Source: JBBQSN01 sp038213835 (lineage in GTDB: Bacteria > Actinomycetota > Actinomycetes > Actinomycetales > CAWJMD01). From it: a DNA stretch of 6,051 bases. The first letter of the stretch is position 1; every line of letters begins with the position of its first letter. Where the stretch lies: NCBI GenBank assembly GCA_038213835.1, contig JBBQSN010000183.1, positions 1-6,051 of the forward strand, written 5' to 3'. The position numbers and the translations under genes were made by a program. A model generated the notes under the pieces. That model saw only the letters and a list, made by a program, of their open reading frames with translations, was not told the DNA's origin and did not search any database. Shown one piece after another: positions 1-5,226 of the stretch.

Positions 1-452
1 GCGCCGATGACCGGCACCGACCGCACGGCCAGCGCGAGGGCCAGCCCGGCCCGCTCGGGATCGACCCGCAGCAGTCGCAGCGGTGCCAGCAGCCGCACCA
101 GGGTGTCCAGCAGGTCGCTCACCCGCGTCGTGAGGGTGCCCAGGCACGCCGCCGCGACCGCCACCACGAGGGTGCCCACCACGACGAGGGCGGCACGCGG
201 GCCGGCGGTCCAGAGCTGGAACGGGACGAGCAGCAGCAGCACCCAGCGCAGCGGCCGGACCTGTGTCAGCGCCACCACCGGCCCCCAGCCGGCGACCGCG
301 TAGCCGAGCAGGCAGACGACCGCGGCGACCCCGACGGCCGCCGGTGAGCGCAGCACCACCAGCACCGTGGTGAGGGCGGCGAGCAGGGCGAGCTTCGCGC
401 CCGCCGGAGCACGGTGCAGCCACGAGGACCCCGGCCGGTAGAGACCGGTCAC
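1..452 (-). CDS. bioN: Biotin ECF transporter transmembrane protein BioN (EcfT family), 3' end outside window
   Basis: This is the membrane coupling (T) component of an energy-coupling-factor importer. It links ATP hydrolysis by BioM to movement of the substrate-binding protein BioY. The 150 visible residues begin MTGLYRPGSSWLHRAPAGAKL, an N-terminus typical of EcfT/CbiQ-type proteins. Hydrophobic stretches follow at about 20-34, 38-62, 68-82 and 86-104, and then an amphipathic segment (about 110-132) leading to AGLALALAVRSVPVIG. The family's usual length is about 200 residues, so roughly the last quarter, including the Ala-Arg-Gly coupling motifs that contact the ATPase, lies beyond the left edge. 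The GTG start at 452 is supported by a Shine-Dalgarno GGAGG at 460-464 (7-base spacing) and by a 4-base GTGA overlap with the bioM stop, which implies translational coupling. The T-component identity is clear; the biotin assignment comes from the linked bioY. Confidence 0.88.
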   Translation of the reverse strand, partial: MTGLYRPGSSWLHRAPAGAKLALLAALTTVLVVLRSPAAVGVAAVVCLLGYAVAGWGPVVALTQVRPLRWVLLLLVPFQLWTAGPRAALVVVGTLVVAVAAACLGTLTTRVSDLLDTLVRLLAPLRLLRVDPERAGLALALAVRSVPVIG

Positions 453-1123
453 GAGACGACCTCCCGGTAGCGCGCCACCGTCTCCTCGGGAGCGCCGTCG
501 GCCACGACCCGGCCCTCGTCCACGACGACCACACGGTCCCACCCGGGCACCAGGTCGAGGTCGTGGGTGACCATCACCACGCGCTGGTCGAGGCCAAGGA
601 GCAGGTCACCGACCATCCTGGTGTTGCGCAGGTCGAGCAGGGTGGTCGGCTCGTCGCACACCAGCAGGTCGGGCTCGGTCACCAGCACCGAGGCCAGCGC
701 GAGCAGCTGCTTCTGGCCGCCGGAGAGCAGGTGCGCCGGGTGGTCGAGGTGGCCGGCCAGCCCGAAGCGACCCAGCACCGCCTCCACGCGCTCGGCCACC
801 TCGTCCTTCGGCAGCCGCCGGCGGCGCAGCGAGAACGCGACGTCCTCGGCGACCGTGGGCATCACGATCTGGGCGTCCGGGTCGGTGAAGACGAACCCCA
901 CCCGGCGGCGCACGTCGTGGCCCGCGCGCGCCGGGTCGAGGCCGTCGACGTCGACCTCGCCCTCGGTCGCCAGGACCAGGCCGTTGAGCAGGCGGGCCAA
1001 GGTCGACTTCCCGGACCCGTTGGCCCCGAGGACCACCACCTTGCGCTCGGCGAGCTCGAGGTCCACGCCGCGCAGCGCCCACCGCTCGCCGTAGCGCACG
1101 CCCACGCCGGTCAGCCGGATCAT
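449..1123 (-). CDS. bioM: Biotin ECF transporter ATP-binding protein BioM (EcfA family)
   Basis: This 224-residue ABC ATPase powers the biotin ECF transporter at the inner face of the membrane. Only one A-component gene is present, so a homodimer is likely, as in dedicated BioMNY systems. Visible motifs are Walker A GANGSGKST (33-41), the Q-loop glutamine in DPDAQ (85), signature LSGGQ (133-137), Walker B LLVCDEP with catalytic Glu158, and the switch histidine in THD (187). The length is normal for a biotin or cobalt-type ECF ATPase. The ATG at 1123 is chosen because homology begins at MIRLTGVGVRYGERWALRGV. The open frame continues upstream to 1486, but there it only shadows the thiolase gene. 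The start forms a TGATG junction (1-base overlap) with the thiolase stop, with GGAG at 1132-1135 eight bases upstream. Downstream it overlaps bioN by four bases. Confidence 0.93.
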   Translation of the reverse strand: MIRLTGVGVRYGERWALRGVDLELAERKVVVLGANGSGKSTLARLLNGLVLATEGEVDVDGLDPARAGHDVRRRVGFVFTDPDAQIVMPTVAEDVAFSLRRRRLPKDEVAERVEAVLGRFGLAGHLDHPAHLLSGGQKQLLALASVLVTEPDLLVCDEPTTLLDLRNTRMVGDLLLGLDQRVVMVTHDLDLVPGWDRVVVVDEGRVVADGAPEETVARYREVVS

Positions 1124-2307
1124 CAGACCCGCTCCACCAGCAGCGCGAGCCCCTGCCCGCCGCCGACCGCGCAGGTCGCGATCCCGAGCGTCCCGGCCGG
1201 GAGGTCGGCGCGCACCATCCGCGCGAACAGCCGCACCACCAGCAGGGCCCCGGACGCACCCCAGGGGTGCCCGAGAGCGATCGCCCCGCCCTGGGCGTTG
1301 ACCCGGTGGTCGTCTGTGCCGAGGGGGTCCAGGCCGAGGGCGTCGGTGCAGGCGAGCAGCTGCGCGGCGAACGCCTCGGTGGTCTCGAGCACCGCGACCT
1401 CCTCGAGTGCGGTCCTGGTGCGCTCCAGGAGCGTGCGGACGGCGGAGACCGGGCCGAGACCGGGCAGCCGGGGGGCGACCCCGCACGTCACCCAGCCGCG
1501 CAGCGCCAGGCCCGGGACCCCGCCCCGCAGCTCCTCGGGCACCAGGGCGACGGCCGCCGCGCCGTCACTGACCCCGCACGCGTTGCCGGCGGTCACCGTC
1601 CCATCGGGCCGGAAGGCTGACGGCAGCCGGGCCAGCAGCTCTGCGGACATCCGTGGACGAGGTCGCTCGTCGGCGAGAACCCCTGCCACAGGAACCATCT
1701 CGGCGTCGAAGGCGCCGTCGCCTGCTGCCGCGACGGTCGACCGGTGCGACCGCAGCGCGTAGGCGTCCTGCCGCTCGCGGGTCACCCCGCAGCGCTCGGC
1801 GACGTCCTCGGCCGCCGGACCCATGTCCGGGTCCCCGAGGTCAGCGGGCGCGAACGGGGCGCGGTCGTAGGGCGCTCCGGACGGCCAGGTCCGGGTGGGG
1901 GCCGTGCTCGCGCTCTCGACGCCGCCGGAGAGGACCAGACCGGCGCCCACGAGCACGGCCGCCGCGCCCTGGTGCACGGCCTCCTGCCCGCTGCCGCACT
2001 GCCGGTCGACGGTCACGCCCGGCACCTGCTCGCCCAGGCCCGCCGCGAGGGCGGCGACCCTGGCCGGGTTGCCGCCGGGGCCCATCACGTTGCCGAGGAC
2101 CACGTCGTGGATCTCCGGGGGCAGCCCGATCGAGCGGACGTCGGCGATCAGGGCGGCGAGCACGGGGGCGGCGAGGCCCACGACGTCGACCTCGCGCAGG
2201 GCGTGCCCGGCGGTGCCGATCGGGGTGCGCCGGGCCGCGACGACCACGGGGGTCCTGGGCGCGAGGACGGAGGGAGCGGGCATGGCGTCGCCAGCGTAGG
2301 TGCTCAC
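1123..2307 (-). CDS. Thiolase (acetyl-CoA C-acyltransferase family) in the biotin transport operon, YhfS-like
   Basis: This 394-residue thiolase-superfamily enzyme should catalyse thiolytic cleavage of a 3-oxoacyl-CoA, or the reverse condensation, in the cytoplasm. The catalytic triad is intact: nucleophile Cys104 in DRQCGSG, His347 in GGAIALGHPWGASGA, and Cys379 in CAVGGGQG near the C-terminus. Two family motifs deviate. The usual NEAFA reads TEAFA (Thr310), losing the Asn that helps form an oxyanion hole, and the usual NASGxNDGAAA reads NACGVSDGAAA (242-252). The length is typical (about 390). The GTG at 2307 is preferred because it overlaps the ligase stop as GTGA. An in-frame ATG at 2283 (MPAPSVLAP, 386 residues) is a fair alternative, and neither has a strong Shine-Dalgarno sequence. 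The gene sits between the ligase and bioM, all apparently co-transcribed. The substrate is unknown. The order bioY-ligase-thiolase resembles B. subtilis yhfU-yhfT-yhfS. Confidence 0.9.
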   Translation of the reverse strand: MSTYAGDAMPAPSVLAPRTPVVVAARRTPIGTAGHALREVDVVGLAAPVLAALIADVRSIGLPPEIHDVVLGNVMGPGGNPARVAALAAGLGEQVPGVTVDRQCGSGQEAVHQGAAAVLVGAGLVLSGGVESASTAPTRTWPSGAPYDRAPFAPADLGDPDMGPAAEDVAERCGVTRERQDAYALRSHRSTVAAAGDGAFDAEMVPVAGVLADERPRPRMSAELLARLPSAFRPDGTVTAGNACGVSDGAAAVALVPEELRGGVPGLALRGWVTCGVAPRLPGLGPVSAVRTLLERTRTALEEVAVLETTEAFAAQLLACTDALGLDPLGTDDHRVNAQGGAIALGHPWGASGALLVVRLFARMVRADLPAGTLGIATCAVGGGQGLALLVERV

Positions 2308-3428
2308 GGCAGGGCGCCCGGTGCCAGCATCGCGTCGTCGACGAGCGCCCGGACGGCGGCACGGTCGGGCTTGCCGGACGAGGTCCGCGGCAGGGCCGGG
2401 ACGAGGGCCCACCGACGTGGACGCGCCGGGGCAGCCAGTCGTCCCAGGGCCGCACGCAGGTCGGTCCCGGTGGGGCTGCCCTCCAGCACGGCAGCGACGA
2501 CCTGGCCCAGCCGGTCGTCAGGCAGGCCCAGCACGACGGCGCCCCGGACCCCGGGGACGGCCAGCAGGACCTGCTCGACGTGCTCGGCCACGACCGTGTG
2601 CCCGCCCGTGCTGATCGCCGAGCTGCCCCGGCCCGTGACGACGTAGCCGCCGTGCAGCGCCGTGCCGTGGTCACCCACGGTGGCCCAGCCCTCGTCGTCG
2701 GTCCGGAGCGTGCCGGGGCGGCCGTCGAGCGCACCGAGCGAGACGTAGGGGGACCGCACCCAGACCTCGCGCCGCCGCAGCTGCACCTGGGCGCCGGGGA
2801 AGGGACGCCAGGGCAGGCCGTCGGCCGACCAGCCGACGAAGGACAGCTCCGCCGCGCCGTAGTACTCGTGCAGCCGCCATCCGTGGTCCGCGCAGTCCAG
2901 GCGATGCCGCGAGGAGACCGGTTCCCCCGCGAGCACCACGGCGCGCAGCCGTGGCGGGGCGGCAGCCAGGACCCGGCCCAAGGCGCTGGGGACGCAGTGC
3001 ACGACCGTGGCGGCTGCGGGGTCCTGGTCCGCCAGGACGGTCGCGGCACCGACCGTGGTCGCGTGCCAGGCGGCGTAGAGGGACAACGAGGACCACAGCG
3101 GACCGGGCGTCCAGACCGCGTCCTCGGCCGTGAGGTCGAGCAGGTCGGTGAGCGGGCCCAGGCTCGCCCGCCACGAGTCCTGCGCCCGCAGCACCCCGCG
3201 GGGGGTGCCGGCGCTGCCTGAGGTGAACACCACCATCCGGCCCGGCCCCAGCCGACCCTCGTCGGTGGCGGCGGCGACTGCGGCGCGGGCACCGTCGAGC
3301 AGCGCGGTGGGCCAGGTCGGGTCGAGCACCGCCACGGGTCGGTCCTGCGCCGCGGCGCGGACGAAGCGCCCGAGCAGGTCGCGCTGGTCGGCGGTCTCCA
3401 GCAGGTCCGCGGACGGGGGTGGCGCCAC
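2304..3428 (-). CDS. Short AMP-forming acyl-CoA ligase-like protein (ANL superfamily), YhfT/MenE-like
   Basis: This 374-residue adenylate-forming protein probably activates a carboxylic acid as acyl-AMP and then acyl-CoA. Motifs in order are the A3 P-loop FTSGSAGTPRG (68-78, with Arg in place of the usual Lys), A5 YYGAAE (189-194), A7 TVGDHG with Asp253, A8 GRGSSAISTGG (266-276), and A10 PRTSSGKPDR (347-356) with the catalytic lysine at 353. Family members usually have 500-550 residues with about 150 before the P-loop. Here the P-loop lies near residue 68, so much of the first N-terminal subdomain is missing. MenE-type ligases can be similarly short, so o-succinylbenzoate-CoA ligase is an alternative, but no menaquinone gene is near. 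A8 has Ser-Ser where Asp-Asp is common. The GTG start at 3428 is 4 bases after the bioY stop without a clear Shine-Dalgarno sequence, so coupling to bioY is likely. The stop overlaps the thiolase start by four bases. The substrate is unknown; the context suggests a biotin- or pimelate-related acid. Confidence 0.85.
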   Translation of the reverse strand: MAPPPSADLLETADQRDLLGRFVRAAAQDRPVAVLDPTWPTALLDGARAAVAAATDEGRLGPGRMVVFTSGSAGTPRGVLRAQDSWRASLGPLTDLLDLTAEDAVWTPGPLWSSLSLYAAWHATTVGAATVLADQDPAAATVVHCVPSALGRVLAAAPPRLRAVVLAGEPVSSRHRLDCADHGWRLHEYYGAAELSFVGWSADGLPWRPFPGAQVQLRRREVWVRSPYVSLGALDGRPGTLRTDDEGWATVGDHGTALHGGYVVTGRGSSAISTGGHTVVAEHVEQVLLAVPGVRGAVVLGLPDDRLGQVVAAVLEGSPTGTDLRAALGRLAAPARPRRWALVPALPRTSSGKPDRAAVRALVDDAMLAPGALP

Positions 3429-3432
3429 GTGC

Positions 3433-4065
3433 TCAGCGAGCGGAGACGCGTTCCCGGGAGGCCCGTCGCGTCGGCACCAGGTCGGGTACGGCGCGGTGCA
3501 CCGCGGCGGCGACGGCGGTGGCGACGACCACCTTGAGCAGGTCGCCGGGCAGGAAGACGACCGCGGCGATCGCCGTGGCCACCAGCCCGTCGGTGCCCAG
3601 GGCGAGAGCGGTGCCGGGGATGCCGAACGCGTAGACGACCAGGATGCCGCCGACGACGTTGGACAGGCCTCCCCACCACAGCGGGTAGGAGGGCAGCCGA
3701 CGCTGCGCCAGCCAGCCGATCACGAGCGCGCCGGCGGCGAACCCGACGAGGTAGCCGGCGCTCGGCCCGACGAACACGGCGAGGCCCCCGCGGCCGCCGG
3801 ACAGGAGCGGGAGGCCCGCGGCCACCAGCGCGAGGAACGTGAGCACCGCCAGCGCGCCGCGCCGCGCACCGAGGACCGAGCCGGCGAGCATCACGCCCAT
3901 CGTCTGCAGCGTGATCGGCACGACGCTGCCCGGCAGGGCGATCGCACCGGGCAGGCCGAGCACGGCGATCAGGGCCGCGAAGCTGGCGATCAGCGCGATG
4001 TCCCGGGCGGGCGTGCGCCGCCCGCGGACGGTGCGGCCAGCGGGCTGCGGGGTGGCCGAGGTCAT
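3433..4065 (-). CDS. bioY: Biotin ECF transporter S component BioY
   Basis: BioY is the membrane protein that binds biotin from outside and, with BioM and BioN, imports it. The 210-residue protein has a basic N-terminal tail (1-21, rich in Arg) and then about six hydrophobic segments: roughly 22-40, 49-66, 68-87, 100-119, 130-149 and 160-182. Family hallmarks are PITLQTMGVMLAGSVLGARRG (50-70), the GPSAGYLVGF loop and helix (100-109), and FLPGDLLK (171-178). The length matches the family (about 180-210). The ATG at 4065 is preferred over in-frame starts further up. It matches the expected BioY N-terminus, and a TACCCT box ends 7 bases before it, consistent with a leaderless transcript. No good Shine-Dalgarno sequence is present. 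It is the first gene of the five-gene block. No BirA-like or BioQ-like (TGAAC...GTTCA) operator is visible upstream. Confidence 0.94.
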   Translation of the reverse strand: MTSATPQPAGRTVRGRRTPARDIALIASFAALIAVLGLPGAIALPGSVVPITLQTMGVMLAGSVLGARRGALAVLTFLALVAAGLPLLSGGRGGLAVFVGPSAGYLVGFAAGALVIGWLAQRRLPSYPLWWGGLSNVVGGILVVYAFGIPGTALALGTDGLVATAIAAVVFLPGDLLKVVVATAVAAAVHRAVPDLVPTRRASRERVSAR

Positions 4066-4072
4066 GCCCCGG

Positions 4073-4078
4073 AGGGTA
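4073..4078 (-). promoter_or_regulatory. Candidate -10 box (TACCCT) for a leaderless bioY transcript
   Basis: On the minus strand TACCCT fits the actinobacterial TANNNT -10 consensus and ends 7 bases before the bioY ATG. Transcription would then begin at or within a base or so of the A of the start codon, giving a leaderless mRNA. The absence of a Shine-Dalgarno sequence before bioY agrees with this. No recognisable -35 hexamer is seen, because that position is pure G/C. Confidence 0.5.
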
Positions 4079-4086
4079 GGGGAGCG

Positions 4087-4098
4087 CCGGCCGGCCGG
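4087..4098. repeat. 12-bp perfect palindrome upstream of the bioY -10 box
   Basis: CCGGCCGGCCGG is perfectly self-complementary. It lies 8 bases upstream of the candidate bioY -10 box and overlaps the expected -35 region, inside the only intergenic gap (4066-4118, 53 bases) between the peptidase and bioY genes. It could be an operator, or part of a weak hairpin after the peptidase gene. In DNA this GC-rich such palindromes arise easily by chance, and no known biotin-regulator consensus is matched. Confidence 0.3.
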
Positions 4099-4118
4099 GC
4101 GCGGGGGCCCGCTGGTGG

Positions 4119-4997
4119 TCACAGGTCCGTGGCGTCCAGGGTGTTGCAGCTGACCAGGTCGCCGGACTCGTAGCCGGTGGTGAACCAGCGCTGCCGCTGC
4201 TCGGAGGAGCCGTGCGTCCACGCCTCGGGGTCGACGCGGCCCTGGGTCGCCTCCTGGATCCGGTCGTCACCCACGGAGGAGGCGGCCGACAGGGCATCGG
4301 CGATGTCCTGGTCGGTGAGCGGCTCGAGGAACGTCACGCCCGTGTCGGGGTCGACCGTCGACGCCGCGTTGCCCGCCCAGACCCCCGCGAGGCAGTCCGC
4401 CATCAGCTCGACCCGGACCGCGCCGGACTCCTCGCCCTGCGGGTCCTGCTGCGCCGCCCCCAGCACGCCGAGCACGTTCTGCACGTGGTGGCCGAACTCG
4501 TGCGCGACGACGTACTCCTGCGCCAGCGGGCCGCCGCTGGAGCCGAACCGCTGGGTGAGGACGTCGAAGAAGCTCGCGTCGAAGTACATCGTGGTGTCGG
4601 TGGGGCAGTAGAACGGACCGACGGCCGAGGTCGCGGGGCCGCAGCCGGTGTCGGTCCGGCCCTGGAACACCACGGTCTGCGGACGCTGGTACTGCGCCGC
4701 GAGCGGCACCTGCGACCAGTAGGCGTCCAGGCTGTTCTCCGTGGCGATGATGCGGCACTCGACGTTCGTGTTGGCGTCCTGCGCGTCCTGGCACTGGGCG
4801 GCCAGGTCGTCGCCCACCGGCCCCTGGCCGGTGTCGCCGCCGCCCGCGAGCTGGCCGGGGTCGACACCCAGGAACAGGGCGATGAGCACGACCACGAGGC
4901 CGCCCACCCCGCCGCCGATGGCGAGACCGCCCCGCCCGCCGCCCCGCCCCCGGGAGGCGTGGCTGGTGTCGAGGCTCACACCCTCGTTGAAGCTCAC
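4119..4997 (-). CDS. Membrane-anchored neutral zinc metallopeptidase (YpfJ family)
   Basis: This 292-residue protein belongs to the putative neutral zinc metallopeptidase family (YpfJ type), whose substrates are largely unknown. It begins MSFNEGVSLDTSHASRGRG, the usual family N-terminus. A Gly/Arg-rich cytoplasmic stretch, one membrane segment (about 25-45, LAIGGGVGGLVVVLIALFLGV), a Gly-rich linker (51-63) and then the extracytoplasmic catalytic domain follow. The zinc site is HEFGH (166-170, with a further His171); Glu197 in VELMADC is the likely third ligand. Cysteines at 69/81 and 119/131 are spaced as possible disulphides outside the cell. The GTG at 4997 is chosen on homology and on its GTGA overlap with an upstream 21-codon leader frame. 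A GTG at 5051 would add 18 uncharacteristic residues, and its distance from GGAGG at 5065-5069 (13 bases) is too long. It is separated from bioY by 53 bases and is not obviously functionally linked to it. Confidence 0.9.
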   Translation of the reverse strand: MSFNEGVSLDTSHASRGRGGGRGGLAIGGGVGGLVVVLIALFLGVDPGQLAGGGDTGQGPVGDDLAAQCQDAQDANTNVECRIIATENSLDAYWSQVPLAAQYQRPQTVVFQGRTDTGCGPATSAVGPFYCPTDTTMYFDASFFDVLTQRFGSSGGPLAQEYVVAHEFGHHVQNVLGVLGAAQQDPQGEESGAVRVELMADCLAGVWAGNAASTVDPDTGVTFLEPLTDQDIADALSAASSVGDDRIQEATQGRVDPEAWTHGSSEQRQRWFTTGYESGDLVSCNTLDATDL

Positions 4998-5059
4998 GGC
5001 TGGCCGCTCGCCGTTCGCCGAGCGCTGCGCATCATGGTTCGCTCGCTCCACTCGCTCAC
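4994..5059 (-). CDS. Possible 21-residue leader peptide translationally coupled to the metallopeptidase
   Basis: A GTG at 5059 follows a strong GGAGG (5065-5069) by 5 bases and opens 21 codons (beginning MSEWSERTMM, ending TASGQP). The TGA at 4996-4994 overlaps the peptidase GTG (4997) as GTGA. The peptide is basic, with no membrane segment. The peptidase start itself has no good Shine-Dalgarno sequence, so ribosomes finishing this ORF could reinitiate on the peptidase. The first codons coincide with a tandem GAGCGAG repeat, so the frame may instead be a by-product of an intergenic repeat. I do not recognise the peptide. Confidence 0.45.
   Translation of the reverse strand: MSEWSERTMMRSARRTASGQP
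5005..5024 (-). other. Possible hairpin just upstream of the peptidase start
   Basis: Inverted arms CGCTCG (5005-5010) and CGAGCG (5019-5024) are separated by 8 bases, giving a 6-bp GC-rich stem on the peptidase transcript that ends 7 bases before its GTG. It lies wholly inside the 21-codon leader ORF, so translation of the leader would melt it. This arrangement would fit coupling control, but short stems are common at this base composition. Confidence 0.3.
5040..5057 (-). repeat. Tandem 9-bp imperfect repeat (GAGCGAGTG / GAGCGAGCG)
   Basis: On the minus strand GAGCGAG occurs at 5057-5051 and again at 5048-5042, nine bases apart, directly after the leader GTG. Nine-base phasing yields the Ser-Glu-Trp-Ser-Glu-Arg start of the leader peptide. 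It could be a copy of a short dispersed intergenic repeat of the genome, but that cannot be tested from one window. Confidence 0.5.
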
Positions 5060-5064
5060 AGGCA

Positions 5065-5069
5065 CCTCC
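5065..5069 (-). promoter_or_regulatory. Shine-Dalgarno GGAGG for the leader ORF
   Basis: This is a perfect anti-16S match 5 bases before the GTG at 5059. It is the only strong Shine-Dalgarno sequence on the minus strand upstream of the peptidase. It therefore favours translation entering at the leader ORF rather than at the peptidase GTG (4997) or the alternative GTG (5051). Confidence 0.55.
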
Positions 5070-5143
5070 GGGACGACGGCCCCGGTCAGGAGCGCGGGCG
5101 GGACGCAGGTGGGAACGCGGTCGGCGGCCACCGTCGCCAGCCG

Positions 5144-5150
5144 TAGACTA
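5144..5150. promoter_or_regulatory. Candidate symmetric divergent -10 element (TAGACTA)
   Basis: Plus-strand TAGACT (5144-5149) and minus-strand TAGTCT (5150-5145) both match TANNNT and occupy the same seven bases. Read rightward, transcription would begin near 5156, about 70 bases before the ABC-F start. Read leftward, it would begin near 5137, about 78 bases before the leader ORF. It is the only A/T-containing TANNNT candidate I see between the two genes. No clear -35 hexamer is seen for either direction. Confidence 0.45.
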
Positions 5151-5157
5151 GTGAGAT

Positions 5158-5178
5158 CGGTACCGCTGGGCGCGCCCA
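5158..5178. promoter_or_regulatory. Two adjacent perfect palindromes, possible operators before the ABC-F gene
   Basis: CGGTACCG (5158-5165) and TGGGCGCGCCCA (5167-5178) are both perfect palindromes separated by one base. They sit just downstream of the predicted rightward transcription start and upstream of the leftward -10 box. Neither leaves enough loop for a stable RNA hairpin, so binding of a dimeric regulator at DNA level is the more natural reading. No known consensus was recognised. Confidence 0.35.
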
Positions 5179-5215
5179 CGAGCACACGAGCATCAGCAGG
5201 CGGGCGAGCAGGCGG
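5177..5215 (+). repeat. Paired 8-bp direct repeats in the ABC-F 5' leader
   Basis: CACGAGCA occurs twice in perfect tandem (5177-5184 and 5185-5192). GCAGGCGG then occurs at 5196-5203 and 5208-5215, the last copy running into the Shine-Dalgarno region. They lie in the expected untranslated leader of the ABC-F gene. Their function is unknown; they may be simple slippage products. Confidence 0.4.
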
Positions 5216-5221
5216 AGGAGG
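5216..5221 (+). promoter_or_regulatory. Shine-Dalgarno AGGAGG for the ABC-F gene
   Basis: This consensus site, within GGAGGAGG at 5214-5221, is 5 bases before the GTG at 5227. It fixes that start and implies strong initiation. Confidence 0.8.
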
Positions 5222-5226
5222 CCAAC

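Noticed and set aside
563..1762. Long plus-strand open frame of 399 codons
   Set aside because: It is antisense to bioM and the thiolase, whose proteins have full catalytic motifs. The plus-strand product is low-complexity and resembles no family; long antisense frames are normal at this GC content.
1653..3221. Plus-strand open frame of 522 codons, Arg/Pro-rich
   Set aside because: It is antisense to the thiolase and ligase genes. Its composition is that of a GC-driven shadow frame, and there is no convincing ribosome site or domain.
3500..3530. GGC/GGT-rich quasi-repeat on the plus strand
   Set aside because: It is the complement of an Ala/Val-rich membrane helix of BioY (about residues 180-190), so codon bias explains it.
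4084..4102. Inverted repeat GCGCC...GGCGC after the peptidase gene as an intrinsic terminator
   Set aside because: There is no T-tract and the stem is short. It is more economically described by the central palindrome, and read-through into bioY cannot be excluded.
1841..4297. Minus-strand open frame of 818 codons spanning several genes
   Set aside because: It runs out of frame through the thiolase, ligase and bioY genes and gives only Arg/Pro/Ala-rich sequence.
5151..5226. Upstream ORF for ribosome-mediated attenuation of the ABC-F gene, starting at GTG 5151
   Set aside because: No Shine-Dalgarno sequence precedes it, it does not stop before the ABC-F start, and no alternative stem sequestering the AGGAGG was found.
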